A DNA stretch of 64,000 nt from Phoebastria nigripes (GCA_035582835.1 JAYKAV010003358.1:250054-314053), one strand, 5' to 3'; positions 13,005 to 26,218 are shown, counted from the first letter of the stretch. Translations and numbers: made by a program. Notes: generated by a model not told the origin, from the sequence alone.

Positions 13005-13106
13005 GCCTATAATATTATGAAGGTCACCCACGGGACGGATCACAGCCTGATGCAAGCCTTGATGGAGATAAAGGAACAGTGTGAGGCAATCATGAGAACA
13101 CAGTGA
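13005..13106 (+). CDS. SMYD3: SMYD3 terminal coding exon with stop codon
   Basis: The exon follows a CT-rich acceptor ending CAG and encodes AYNIMKVTHGTDHSLMQAL, then EIKEQCEAIMRTQ and TGA at 13104-13106. This matches the C-terminal helices of SMYD3, which in mammals read AFDIMRVTHGREHSLIEDL and then differ. The two exons together give 69 residues of a protein usually near 428 residues. The last dozen residues differ from the mammalian ending as I remember it, so the extreme tail is less certain than the THG-HSL core. The product acts in nucleus and cytoplasm; the C-terminal domain is thought to form one wall of the substrate cleft and to bind HSP90. Confidence 0.92.
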   Translation, partial: AYNIMKVTHGTDHSLMQALMEIKEQCEAIMRTQ

Positions 13107-13345
13107 AGAAAACCTCCAGTCTGGAAAACAAAATATTCAAGGAGAAAGGAATTCAAATGCTTTTTATTGCATTGGGAAGCTTCTTGATTATTTTGGTGCC
13201 TTTCATTAGGTCCTACGTGCTTTACAAAAAAGTTTAGTATTTATTAGTTTTGCTGTATGATCTGAATTGAGTTGATGTTTGGAGGAGTATCTGCAATTTT
13301 CGGAGGATTTTTTTTCCTACCAAACAATCCAATTGACAATACCTA

Positions 13346-13380
13346 ATTATCAATTTACAACACCTAATTTAATTGATAAT
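13346..13380 (+). repeat. Inverted repeat in SMYD3 3' UTR
   Basis: ATTATCAATT at 13346-13355 is exactly complementary to AATTGATAAT at 13371-13380, with a 15-base loop. In RNA this could form a weak AU-rich hairpin. The surrounding sequence also has a loose direct repeat of the word ACCTAAT. Structure and function are untested. Confidence 0.6.
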
Positions 13381-13699
13381 AAGTACTGGGAAATGCATAG
13401 AGTCTTCATCAGTTACAAAGCGATATAATTCCATTGATATCAGCAGTCAATTATTTATACCAGTTTATGCCAGTAATTGAGGATCTCATGTCAGACACAT
13501 TATAAGTAGAGACAATATATTTTTTCCCTTTGCCTTGCCCTTAGGTGTGGTTTCCAAAAGCCTGATCCAGTGCTCTGACATCAAATAAGTTTCCCAATGT
13601 TCTAAATGAGATTTTCCTCCCTCCCAATATATCTGCAGGGCTCTGTCCCTCTTCTTCTTGCATTTCATATGTTACAATATTGAATATTAAAATGGATTG

Positions 13700-13705
13700 A
13701 ATAAA
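13700..13705 (+). terminator. SMYD3: SMYD3 poly(A) signal candidate
   Basis: This is the first canonical AATAAA on the plus strand after the SMYD3 stop, 594 bases downstream of it. A T/GT-containing stretch follows within about 50 bases. It would place cleavage near 13720. Alternative distal signals cannot be excluded. Confidence 0.65.
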
Positions 13706-15087
13706 AAATTTAATCAAAACTGTATCTATGTGGAAATTGCTTACTCTGTTNTCTTCCCATTTTGACTGCTTCAAGAGTTTCTCACTTCATACCATTTTTA
13801 AAAAGAGATAGATTTGGACCTATGAGCTCAGCGGTGTGGTTTCTAAGCCTGTGGGGTTTGGATTTCGCTTCCCCAAATAGTGAAGCTCTGAGACCTACAG
13901 ATGACCGCTGAATTAGGAGGTCATCCCTGGGGGAGAGAAGGATGTCTTGGAAAGCATGGGTGCCCAATTTCCCCACGCTCATCAGCGAGAGTTGCTCTTG
14001 CCAGAGCTGCTGACTTCCATTTTTAACGAAGAAACAAATGTTAACAAAAGCCAAATATTTATGAGGAACTTTGAAACCTAAATAATTTAAGGCCTTTGAA
14101 AGTATCACTTCAGGTGTGTCACTCCTCTCTAACAATTTATTGCTGCTACTCCAGCCATGACTGTTATTTCATTAATCCATCGTTGTGAAGTCAGGCTTTT
14201 TTCACACCAGTAACTTGACACCATTAATTATTACGAGATGAGAACACATTTAAAAAGAAAATGAACACTCTGGGCGTAATTTACAGCCACAGCACATGAA
14301 TGCCAACGCTGAGGAAGATATCTCCTTTCAAGGCGTTTGAATTTGTTCCAACGTATGGAGCGTTCACTTGCCCAGCAGTAATATGCAAGCAATAACCTAT
14401 GAAATGTGGTGCGTTTCTGGAGTACNTAGCATGGCTTGATGCCAGAGGCCAAGTCATATCAGCCACCCAAGAAGTGCAATAATCCTTGCAGAAATTCACT
14501 GCTTGTTTGGGTCTTCTTGTGATTATGAAAAGGAAATTATCTGGGCAAAAAGGTCAGACCTTTGCATTTATTGGGATTTCTGGCAAAGTAATGGCATCAC
14601 TGATGGACAATCAGAAAATGTGAGGGGTACCCATTCTTCAAGAGCTATTTTCCGGTTTTAAAGGGGCACATGCATATTAGAAATTATGTGCTTTTGCATA
14701 AAGATGATGCTTATGTTATCTCACGTTTACATATCTAATACTAAGGGTTGCAAATGGAAGGGACTTCAGAATGTAAGGTAAGACGATGCATTAGTTTATG
14801 CAGCATATACTGGGAGATGGCCCACCAGCTCTCGTGTATGCAGACACATCTGTATGTATGAACTGCAGCACAGTTTTCTGGGCCTTCTGGTACAAGGACA
14901 CCTCAACTCTCCAAACACAATAGCAGGGAAAGGTGGGCACTAGGGGAGGGGCAGAGTTACTTGATGTCAGATGAGAAAGGCCACATTACATCAAGCTGAA
15001 GGATCTTCCTACACCGGTATTTTCTCTCCAGCAGTGGTCTATAGCAGATGCTTAGCTGTACATTGGAAAATGTACAAGCAAAACAGT

Positions 15088-15654
15088 TCAACGACTGTCT
15101 GTTGGGAAATGAAGAATGAGCGTGCTATGTTGGCTGCAGAGCATCACAACGGCAAGTGTGCTGCCACGTGCGTAGGGCTGTAGGAAATTGATCCGCAGCT
15201 CACTGAGCAATGCAAGAAACCAAATTGGCCCCAGGTTGGTCTGTGGCTCAGGTTTCCAGATCGGTGTCCTGAGGGCACCGCCGCGTTGCCTGCCCTGCCT
15301 GGCTGCCTTCTCTGGGCTGGTCTGCAGAGATTCCTTAGTACGGGGGTGTAATTCATGCTTTATATTCATTACTGTTGATGCAAAACTTGCATTTCTTTCA
15401 GCTTGGTCAAGGAAAGAGTCAAGTTTTCTGATTGGTTTCAGTCGTTTACTGAGCGGTTTCCTTGGAGGTTCACGTTCATGCTGCAGCGGAGGCTGTTGCG
15501 GGCAGATTTTTCTCTCCCAATGTTCCCACTCCAGCCTATTTTCTGTGAAGAAGGCTGGCCGGTGACCGTGGAGAGATTTAGCTAAATGCATCATTTGAAA
15601 GTGCNGTAGCAAGCAAGTGTGCCAGTGAGGAAGGAACTTCAGATAAGCACTCAT
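15088..15654 (-). other. Overlapping open frames of unknown status
   Basis: A 188-codon minus-strand frame overlaps plus-strand frames at 15188-15565 and 15403-15585. The shorter plus frame follows a TTTCTTTCAG acceptor-like site and is rich in W, F and R (for example FSDWFQSFTERFPWRF). I recognise no family in any frame. One minus frame of this length is about what chance predicts in 64 kb across six frames, and no partner exon or poly(A) signal is evident. Probably not a gene, but recorded because both strands are open. Confidence 0.2.
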
Positions 15655-16128
15655 TTCAAATCAAGTAATCTTATTTTTTCAGCTCAGACTCAAAGTAGCT
15701 GGAGTTGTCTTTTTGCACAGACATCGTGTTTCAGCCTTCAAGAATAACATCTGTCAAATTTTTCAGGTGGTATCAGCTTGCTAAGATAAAGATGCTAAAG
15801 TCAGAGAGAGGCAGACTGCAACATTATCTGTAATGCTGGCAGGCTTGCTGCTTGCTTCCAGCAGGTCAGAGACTTTTCCAGTACCTTTTGCAAAGTAATG
15901 GTAATTTGGATTCACTACAAGATTTAGAAATATATTTTGAGTTACTTTTGATTTGTCACTACCCCTTAAATTAGTCCAGGAGCAACAATGTTAGATTGCA
16001 CTTAGCACGAGCACTGCATTGTAGTATGTGTTTGGAAGAAAAGCGGTACCAACACACAGGCGAAAACATGGGGGATTATACAGTTTTGCTGAGAATAATT
16101 GATACCAGTTGAACAAAACATCTGTCTT

Positions 16129-16145
16129 AAAAAAAAAAAAAAAAA
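16129..16145 (+). repeat. A17 homopolymer
   Basis: This is an uninterrupted run of 17 A. No recognisable retroposed body or target-site duplication flanks it. Confidence 0.8.
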
Positions 16146-19100
16146 TTAGTTCCCTAAACTGTGTTGTTTCTTTAAGCATGGTGTAATTCTGTGTCCATAC
16201 CCTCAAGGTGTGCTGACCTGATCTTGGAAGTAAAAACTCTCTGGGCCCTTAGCAAACAGAACTTGCAGTGCATAGCAGAGGTAGTAGAAAGCAAAGACAC
16301 TCATGAGAAAATGCAGTGAACCAGTTTTTCAGAGTTATGACCTCCTTGAATCTACCAACCTGTGTGTGGAGTCGTGCACAGGTTTATGCCAGCAAAACTC
16401 TCTAACTACTCAGCCCTTTCTCTGCTTCTTACTGTAACCCTGTTCTCTGACAGCTAGGTTTTTTAAGCTAGCTTTTCTTAGACTTTTTATTTTTTAACAC
16501 AGCATTTTTATGAAATACAGAGGCTATTTCCGTGCACAGCATATTCCAAATAGTCCCTGGCCACTGCAAGACTCTTAATGAACAGAGTTTTGTTTTTCAC
16601 AGAGGTTGTGCCAATTATGAGGATTTTTTTTTCTCTGATTCAGAATTAAATCTCCCATAAGACAAGGAGAAGAAGGAAGGTCTTACAGTTATGAATGTAG
16701 AGTTCTGGCTTGGCTTCTCCGCTGCCCCAGAAACTGTGTCTGACCTTGGGCAAATCAGCCAGGGTCAGACTGACGTCCATAGTTGGGCTTTGTCATTGTG
16801 GGATGCGCGGGATGGAATGGCATCATCATATTTTCTTGTCATTACAGGCATTGCCTGAGAGTTCCTCCAAAACTGGGTTGCCACACATGGATAGAGGGCT
16901 GTGAGCTGCCGCTGCCTAAGCCGTGCCTCCTCCACGTAGAGAAAGCTTTGGTCTCCACCCACAGCACTTCAGCAAACTCTAAAGCACAGTCAGAAAATCT
17001 CAAGCAAATGCTTTTGGGCATTTCAGACTAAAGCCATGTTAGACGTCCTCTTTTTTTTTTTTCTCCTTCTTTTTAAATGGCTATTTTCTCTTTCCTATCA
17101 ACGTATATTTTCCTATACAAAAGTCCTTTTCTTTTCCATTTCTGATTTTACAAAGTTAATCAGCCTGAAAATACCTTTGAGATGGCTGTCTTGTAAAATG
17201 CTCCCTACAAGAACATCTACATGTGTGTTTTTCCTGCCCTAAGCATAAAGAGTGCACCTTACCTGAAAGTCTGCAGTCTGCTATTCTTGCCATTCAGCAC
17301 AGTGGTTTCTGTTTATCCCCCACTAGTGATGTGTAAGCCATGCCTATATGACCCCCATTAGTATTTCATGGGGAAAGTTCAACGTTTTTATTTGCTCTGC
17401 ACTTGTGATCAACATGGACAAATCAATTCTAATTCCATCATTCTTTAGACTTTTTGTAGGTTTTAATAAGGACCTTAGAGATTTCTTCCCCCCCNAAAAA
17501 AAGAATAACTCAGCCATAGTAATTAGACTTCATATAGTCACTACTCACACAGAGGAACCTAACAAGTTCTTTATAGTTCCCAGGAGACCAATTAACCTTC
17601 TTTTAAATATATCTCTATATAGCTACAGAGACAGGCACGCACAGAAAGGCACATACACACAAGCTTTTCAGTACTCTCAGATGCTCCAGCTCCTTGTTAA
17701 CGAAATTCTGATGGGACTCACAGCAAGCAGGCAGGGCTGAAGCATCCTGCCTGAGTCCTTTTTAACTCCAGAGATGCCTTAATGAGGACAGAGCATAATC
17801 TCTCCTTCCAACTGACCCCAGGACAGGAGGAAGGGGATAATCACACAGCCTCCTCTTTGCTTAAAGTTCCCCTCCATCTCCTGGGCTCAGGCAGGCAGGA
17901 CTTGCTGGTCTCCTTACCTGGAGCTAAGGAGCCTGCTCCCCCGTCTCTGTTTCAGCTAAGGGCTGGTCTAGTGGGGCTGACNAGACTGGAGGAAAGAGCA
18001 ATGTTTTCTTCCTCCGCCCCTCCAATTCAGCAGCTCTGATTCCCAGTCCCCAGAGGCTCTGAACAGGAAGGTGGCAATTTTACATTCCTCTCTGAGGAAA
18101 GCTGCACTTTAAATCACAGGTGATTCCTCTTGACAATTCCACTTGACTTTCAGAGCAGGAGCCAGGAGACGCTAATAGAGNAGGGTGTCTGATGATGAGA
18201 AAATTAGCAGAGCTCCACTCCTCCCCTTCCCNAGGCTCTGTGCTCTGCTCTGTGCTGTACTTGCCTGTTTACTTTTAATGAAGGTCCTTTTAATGAAGCC
18301 TTTTTAGTATTGCCTTCCTGTTTTAGTAGGTGCCAGGTGTGGTGCCGAGCATCCCGTGATGGAACAGGTAGAGGAGAGGTCTGGCCTGATCCTCCTTGTG
18401 CTGTCCCTTGCCAAGCTGGGGACACCCAAGTGATGTGTTGTGAAGTCACGGAGCTGCCGTCCCTCCCACTGGCAGCAACACGCCGCAGGAGCCCACAGTG
18501 AAGGATGGAAAAGCTGTTGTGGTCTTCGGAGAGAATCACAGGCATCACACCTCTGCAGAGAGGAATTGGCCTGCATACTTACAGCGGTAGCCATACAGCT
18601 GAGGGGCAGCCGGTGGTCTGGGAACTGGAGCAGTAGAGATGATGGGGACTGCATGAAAGGACTGCTGGGGGTTTGCTTCTGCTGCTCCTGGGCAAGCCCA
18701 TTTCGCCCATTTGGATGCAAGGGCCCTTGTTGTACTTTAGTCTCCTTTTCAAAGTCATGTCAAGCTCTGGGGAGAAATTCCTGTGAGGTAGTGGCAATGT
18801 CTGTTCTTCTATTCTCTTTAATGTCATTAACGTCTCGTACCCAGCTTATACCCTACACAGGACCGTGATCAAAATACCATTACTGGGGAGTGATGTTCCC
18901 CATCATGCCAGCAGGAATGCTGGATGATGGCAATTCTCTGTCACAAGTTGGGAATGTTAATTTCTGAACACCTGTGGCTGAAGGCACCAGTAAATAATGG
19001 TATTTTAAAAGGTCAGTGTAATGAGGGTATACAAAGAATTTTTTTTCCCCTTACCGAATGTTTTCTGTGGGGATGTTACATAATTTGTGAAAAATAGACA

Positions 19101-22100
19101 AAAATTCTGATTTTGTATTTTCTGCAAATAGGTCTGTGCTGATTGCTGGGCTTTTCTTTTTTGTTTGTGGTTTATTTTACTCAAGTCAAACTGCAACTCA
19201 ACATGAAAACAAGGGAATTTGCAAAGATGCATTAAACTGCCAAAGAAAGCCTCTGAAAACCAGAAAGACCTGAGGAATACTGATCCCAGGTCTGGGATGG
19301 GGCAGCCCGCCAGCCACCAGGCAAGAATGCCGCCTTGCTTCATGGCTGGTAGATGGGAAGATGGATAAAAATCCTTTAGATGGGCATTGTCCAATTTCAT
19401 TTCATCGGAGCCCCAGAGCTCTTCGTGCAATCCATGTAATGTGACTGTGATACACCCAGGCCACAAAGCTGCTCATTTTACCATTCAAATGGTAAAGCCC
19501 TGTCAGACACTCATTTAGCTGGCAGGTATCTCAATTCAGACCAGAGCCAAATGAGGGGCTGAGGGAGGCAAAGGCAGGGATTTTGTTCCTCCTGCCTGAT
19601 GTGATGCCTTCAGCGAACACCTTTCCTTTATGTGTGGGGAACACAGCAACGTGCCAAAGCCAACTCTAGAGCATATTGCATTTTTCACAGTACAGGACAA
19701 AGGTGCCTTGGGGCACTTTTTGATGCCCTCCACCTCTCGCCTCAGTGAGCATTTCGTGAGCTGCAGGGCGCTTCCCGCTTCCCTGCTCTGCACCGCAGGG
19801 AAACTGGTGCCTTCCTCACCACCCTCTTCGTGTCCTGCTCTGCCAGTGACGCAGCCTCTCATCAGGGGCCATCGCCCTTGAAGCTGTGGAGTTTTTACCC
19901 TTGTAAAAAGATGTCAAGTGTCCAGCTTGTGTTGCGGGGGGAGGAGGGAGAGAACAGAGAGGAAAAAGGTTTATTAAAAAAAAAAACCACCAAAATAATA
20001 ATTTCTGAAGTATCATGGAAATGTTTATCTTGCTGCTCCACTCTCGGTGAGTGTCATAGCACAACAGTTAAGCAGGACATGTCTTCAACTACTTCGTTGG
20101 CTTTGGACCACGGCAGTTTTTTGTGCCCATGGCTTCCTGGTGCGGGCTGAGCCAGGCCAGGCTGGCGCCGTCTGCCTGCCCTAAAGCCCTGCAATGGGGG
20201 TTGCAGTGAGTCGGGCTCAGCTGTCACTGCCGTCTTGTGGAGCAGGGCTTTGCAGCCTGGGGCCTGCGGATGCCCATGGAGGGGGGATTTGCAAAAGGCA
20301 CCTGAGGAAAGTGAACCTTGCTGTCATTAGGCTTGAATTGCCTCTACCATCTGCAACTCCCATGAAAAAGCTTACACAGTCTGCCAGATGAAAACGGTGG
20401 AAACCCTGAATTGCCTCAGGCCAGCAGATGGTCCCAGGCAGAGGAGCCCAGGCTTGGCACAAGTGCCCCCGTGCCAGCCTTCACCCAGCCCTGCCGTACA
20501 CCTCAGGTGCCCTATGAATTTTCTCGCAGCAAAAACTCACTGCATGAAGCAGCTGACGGCGAGCGGGCCAGCTCCTGCCCAGCCGGCGAAGCCTTGCAGC
20601 CAAGCGAAGCTTCTAGGATGTGGTCAGGTGTATGATTTCTTAGAGAAACGGGTTTACAGCTTTCCCAGCTGAAACACTTTGATTATTTTGGGTTTAATTA
20701 GAAGTTACCTCAGTGTGTGCTTTAAAAAAAAGACAGACCTACTCTGTCTTGCCAGGGAAGAATTTCTAGGGTCACAGGGCAATTTAAAGCTCAAAGGTTT
20801 ACAATCCCAGCAAGATAAGGCAGTATAACAGCCTCCACACTTTATGGTGCTAGCTTATGAAGAGGTCAAAATGGCTCTGCATGAGGGTCAATTTTACTCA
20901 AAGTTCCTGTTTGAGGAAGGGAAAAAACATCCCAAATCTTCATAACTATTAGATTGTAGGGGTTTGGGTGGTTTGGTTTTTTCCCCCTAGCCCCAGTGGG
21001 TTTTCTGCTTCCAGTGTGACAACGAAATGAATCCCAAAATGAGACGCTGTCTCTGCCGCAGGCCTCCAGCCAGGTGGTATCGCTGCGTGTCCTGTGCCTT
21101 TGTAGGGGCCAGCGAGGCACCATCACGTTCATCCTCTCTGCAACTCACCTGGTATCGCTCTGTTCTTCAATTGCTGACAAGTCTATGAACGTCCACCCGC
21201 CTCCGTGGACCTGGACTGGTTCTGCCATCCCCTTTGTCTTCCCTCNGTCCTACCTCTCTGCAGCTGTGGGGGCTGTGCGCCAGCAGCATCACCNCCCTAG
21301 TGCCACACCGAGTGCGGTGTACAGCAATGAAAATGGCCAGCTCAGAATGGCCTTAAAAACGCCTTAATAAGAAACTAAGCGTAGCTTTGCAATGACCTCC
21401 TAGGGAGGCTCACAAGCTCTGACTTTGATATCTACACTAGCCTGCCACAGAGAGCAGGGAAACCTGCCTCTTGGACCAGCGTATATTGCAAACCTGTGGA
21501 AAAATTNGGAAAGCAAACTGTTAACAGGACGTAAATGCAAGCCAGGAATTATTCAAAGGGGCAATAAATAAATATTTCACTGAATGAGTCACGGGTGCCT
21601 AGGTGATGTTACTGGGTGGAGAAACCAGTCCCAGAACAATTTTTTCACTGTGGAGGTATTTCAGTGCCCCGATACTCTCACACTAACTGCATCCCCATCA
21701 AAGAGTTCAGGTGTGAAGCCCTCTTGTGAGGCTAGGTTTTTATTTAGTATGCACATAGTGTTTGTTCCTGTGACTGACCCACTCTGCAGACCACTTTGTG
21801 CCACTGCAATGCTAATTGTCAAGCAGACTAGGATTGGTACTCCCACTGTTTCGGCCTTGCCAGCAGAAAGAATAGAGTCTGATGGATATAAAGTCTGCAA
21901 TGCCGAGGCTTAGAGGCTGTTCAGAAGCTTTTCTGTGGATTTCACAGCATCTTAATGGCTTTACATATAACCTTCAGAAATGTTCTTTGAGCCACTGGAA
22001 ACTCAGGGCAGGCATGAGTCCCAGCTNCGCCAGCCCCCGGGGGCAGCACGAGTCACCAGCCGCAGGGTGAGGAGCCAAACTGTTATCTGTCTCATTATTC

Positions 22101-22173
22101 GCCTAATTGCGATGCCTTCCATTGTCCTTGGAAATTAGGAGAGAATGATGTTTACAGTGTCTTGCTTGGCTCC

Positions 22174-22209
22174 TGCGGTGCCGCTTGCGGTGCCGCTTGC
22201 AGTGCCGCT
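22174..22209 (+). repeat. 12-bp minisatellite, three copies
   Basis: TGCGGTGCCGCT occurs twice in tandem and then once with a single change (TGCAGTGCCGCT). It is GC-rich in a moderately AT-rich setting. A short open frame reads it as an AVPL-type repeat, which is a by-product of the 12-bp period and not evidence for a protein. Confidence 0.85.
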
Positions 22210-25200
22210 TGCTGGGTATTGTGACGTTTCCATCAAATATGGTTTAGGAGCAGGCAGCTTGCTCTTTAATAAAAACAGGGCTGTGAATCTTCCCACAGCT
22301 GCCATGACTCTCTTCATAGCTGTGTCCCTGGGCATCCAGCTAAAGCACAGAGATGGGAGCGAGCTGGGCCACTGTGCATGGACTGGCACTGCAAGACAAG
22401 GCGGGTGAAAGCACTGCTACTCCTTCAGCACCACTGGGGACTCTTGTTTCAAGCAAGCTCCAAGGGGCAGTTTGCAAGGGGCCGTGCTGAGCGGCATGGA
22501 GCATCCAACGCACCACTATGGAAAAATCGGCAGAGCACAGCCCAGCAAGAGGAGTGGCTTGTGTGCTCCTCCCCTCTCTGCTTTATTGTAGCTACGATGA
22601 GCAATTCATCTTTTGACAAACTAAATATAGGAAAACGTCAGTTTTTTCTCCCATCTCCCTGGTTTCCCATCATTCAGAGAATGAAGGTGAGCAGGGGTGA
22701 GACAGGGACAAGGACAGTCCCTGCTCCTTTTAAAGTGTGACAAAGGTCCTCCATCGTGAGGTGTGAGACTTCCTCTCTGCAGCAAGCCCTGAGTCCCGCA
22801 CACTGCACCCACGTGTCTGGCTGCACTTGGGTCTCTAGGAGATAGAAATGGAAATATGGATTTGCACCAGACACACACAGCTGCATACGTTTGGCTGCCA
22901 GTTGGTTGGCATGAAACCCGCAATCTGACGCAAAGCATGGGTGCCAAACCTGTGCAATAAGCAACCACAGAAGAGACACACGTAAACATATATGAAAATG
23001 AATGCAGGTCTTTTCCCTAGACAAGCGTCCATTGGGGATGGACCATTTTTGGCCATCTTAGAGCTTTTCCCAGGTCAGCACTTGCCAGGGTTTTTCTTGA
23101 AGGGAGAGTGGATAGGACCTCCCAAGATACCTACTTGCTTTTGGAGGTTATGAAAGTGCTCTTTGAGCAATGTAGAGCATTTGTGTGGTCACAGCCAGTG
23201 TAGCATTGCTCAGTGGTTAAATAGCAGATGCCAGCCTCCAAAACTGCCAGATTGGCAACTGCCAAGAATACCAACAGATATCATAAAACATAAAATCCAC
23301 TCACAGATGGCCTTCTTCTAGAGGAACTAAACATTATTTTTGTGCTCATCTGAGAGACTGGGAGCTGAATTTTCTTGCTCCCCTCCCTCCTCAGCGACTT
23401 CCAGGCAGCTAGTGCTGCCAGCCAAAATGAGGGTGAGGTCCCGGGAGCCCCAGTGGTCTGCGGGCAGATGTGGGAGAGGAACCAGCTTTAGCAACTACTT
23501 CCCCTTCTCCTGGTTTTCCAGTAGTTGGGGAGCTTGTTCAGGACCGCACAAGGAGATGGGCCTGTCAGGTTTCCACGCTAAACCCTCTCCTGATTTTTAG
23601 TCTGGCAAGTTATTGGTTGAATTGATTTTGTTTTCAGCTCATATAGAGCTCCTCACCATCAGTTCTGCCTTAGACAAAGTCTAGGACTAGCGCTAACACA
23701 TTTTTCTCTGTTTTTGTCACTGTAAGGCACTTCAGGCTCTTTAATACTGATGTGGCTGCATGATAACAGCAATGAAGATAAATTACCTCAAAAATAGGCA
23801 ATAAGCCTTTTAGCTCTTTAGAGCAAATCAGAGCTATTCTGAACAGCCCACAGATGAAAGAAATGGCTGTTTATCTTCATTTACAGCTACTGTGGAGAGG
23901 CACCAGCATGCAAATTCACTGGCCCAGGGGCAACAGCTAAGGTAGTACTGGAGTCATAGGGTTTGCTGCTGGGAGAGGAGAAAAGAGGAGAAACTCCCTC
24001 CTCCCCTCNGCCACACTGCCTCATTAAGTGCCAGCCTTTGCCTCCGCAGCCACCTCGATATTTTTCATTTGGAAGAGCTGGTCACCGTAGATATCTGCAT
24101 CCCCTGCCACTGTGACTGCTAGCTCTGCCGCCGAGCTGGTACAATAACAAGATAGAAGAAAGGACTATTTTAAATGCTCACCAAACTGTCAACCAAATAT
24201 TTAGATGCCTAGCACACTAACATGTCTCTCCTAAAGTAGGGAATATGAGGGAATGATCTGCCAGCATGTGATGTGTCTTAAAGGAGGTTTTAAATAGTTT
24301 CTTTTTTCTCTTCCCCACAAGAAATAAGACTTGTTGTTTTCCTCCAATGGGAAGAGCAGTGTCCTTATCAGGGCTTACCCAAGTGTCAATGGGCATTTGG
24401 GATTTGCCCAGAGAGTTAATTCACACCTTGCCCTGCAAGTGAGGCGCTNTCTTAATTATCAACAGAGAACACCACAAATGTGAGCAAAAGGCAAGCAGAT
24501 ATTGCGCACACCTTAGCAGAAGTTCAAGGGTTGGNTGAACCTGCCACCATCGCCTCTCTGAGAGAGAAGTATGTCTTGAGTAATGGACACAAACTCTTTT
24601 TATTACTCTGACCTTGTGTTATATACCTGCATGGTGGCCAAGGGAAATCTGACACAGTTGCCGGAGATGATAAAAAATTATAAACACATTTTTATCATTT
24701 GTTTGGTCTCAGGTTTTTCCCTTGCTCACAGATGCAGATGGAGCAATCCCTGCTAATATGGGAGGCACATATGCATAACCAGCTTATGCAAAAGCCTGAC
24801 CAATTTAGGCCCCGTGACTGTGTTTTCTTTCTGTTTCTGGACACCAGCAGAGGAGACGTTAATGGTGCTATGCTTGGTTGTAATGTTCCTGTCATTGCCA
24901 TCAAACCCTGCAATTCCTTATTGTTGTTGTCTGGTGAATTTGCTTCTCAGCAATACTTGCTTGGNAGAACCCGTTCGGTTGTTTTATTTTCAGATTTGAT
25001 CTTGCTCACTCTCACTATTTTAATAGCACATCCTCTTGTGGGTCANAAGCACTGTCTTCTCTGCCAATGCTCTCATCCAAAGTGAAATAGTCAGGAGAGG
25101 GAGGCAGATATATTGGTAAGATAAAAGTAAACATTTAATGCCACTATAGTTTGATTTTTTTTTCCAGACATCATATTTTTGACAATGTTTCACACCTCAG

Positions 25201-25739
25201 ATACCACAAAAGGGATACTTTTTAGCCAGCGAACAATAAACTTTACAATTTTAATGGCAAAAGGCTCAATGCATTTGTTGACCAACTTGGAAATGGCTGT
25301 GACTTTCCACATTTTGAACTTGTCCTCATGCTGTTCTTTCTTTTTCTTTTTTTTTCCCCATAAAATTTAGTTGATAAAATATATATAACTACTACTGATA
25401 TATCCTCTTCTAGAATTACCCACTGGTGGGACCAGCGTAAGTTCTGTATCCATCAGTTTGTCTCCTCCTTAGCCCTATTTTATGCCACTGTTATAATGAG
25501 AAAGAACATAGCCACGGACAGAGTGAAATGGATTTAGCAAACATACACTTCAATGCATAGCACTTAGATAAGCATTTCCAACCATGATGTGTAAATAAAT
25601 TATAAAATACAAGCAACTCTATAAAACAAGAACATCCTGAGTTTACAAATAAATTATATCCTTCATACATAGAATATGATGTGGATGTTAGTAACCAGCA
25701 GTTTCAGCTATGGGAGGGAAAGAAGTAAAACTTAGAAAA

Positions 25740-25865
25740 GTTAGTATCTATGCATACATAAAACATATATGTATGTGTGCTATATGTAAATACTCACACA
25801 CATACATATACAATATAGAGGGTGAATACATCCATATCTATACTATATAGAGAATATGTAATATA
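25740..25865. repeat. TA/CA-rich degenerate microsatellite
   Basis: The stretch is made of ATATGTATGTG, CACACATACATATAC and TATATAG-like words. It is imperfect alternating purine-pyrimidine DNA in the intergenic region. Confidence 0.6.
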
Positions 25866-26196
25866 GCTGAAACTGCCTCAAGCACCGTTTTATTACCATT
25901 ATTATAAAGTTTGCTCAGTACTTAAGTAGGACCACTCAAAGTAAGATGGTTTGGGGTAGTGTTTTATTTCCTGTCCAGGAGGATTTTGAAGGTGGTTTGA
26001 AATATTATAGATGAATGTGACTATTTCACTTTCAGCATCTCCATTCTTTGCAGAATCATCACGCCCTTTGTGAGCTTCAAAACGTTGCATAAGTGAGCAC
26101 AAGTCTGCTGTCCGTGAAGCTGGTGGCAAAATCCCTATTGACCTCAATGGGGTTAGGACAAAGGTCCTACATTTTCAAGGGAAACCAATTTTTGTC

Positions 26197-26218
26197 TTTT
26201 TTTTTTTTTTTTTTTTTT
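26197..26218 (+). repeat. T22 homopolymer
   Basis: This is an uninterrupted run of 22 T. It could be the poly(A) tail of a minus-strand retrocopy, but no recognisable body is seen on its right side. Confidence 0.8.

Larger units (their letters stand above)
13107..13720 (+). other. SMYD3: SMYD3 3' UTR (inferred extent)
   Basis: This AT-rich stretch follows the SMYD3 stop codon and runs to the first good AATAAA at 13700 plus a cleavage allowance. The end is inferred from the signal, not from a transcript. It includes a 10-bp inverted repeat at 13346-13380 and several AATTG/CAATT words. No open frame of interest is seen. Confidence 0.65.

Noticed and set aside
13782..14135. 117-codon minus-strand open frame just after the SMYD3 poly(A) site
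   Set aside because: No homologue recognised; frame length fits chance.
19005..19466. 153-codon minus-strand open frame in the spacer
   Set aside because: Low-complexity C-terminus, no family resemblance and no flanking gene signals.
26197..26218. T22 run as the tail of a minus-strand processed pseudogene
   Set aside because: The sequence to its right shows no coding remnant or recognisable repeat body, and no target-site duplication was seen.
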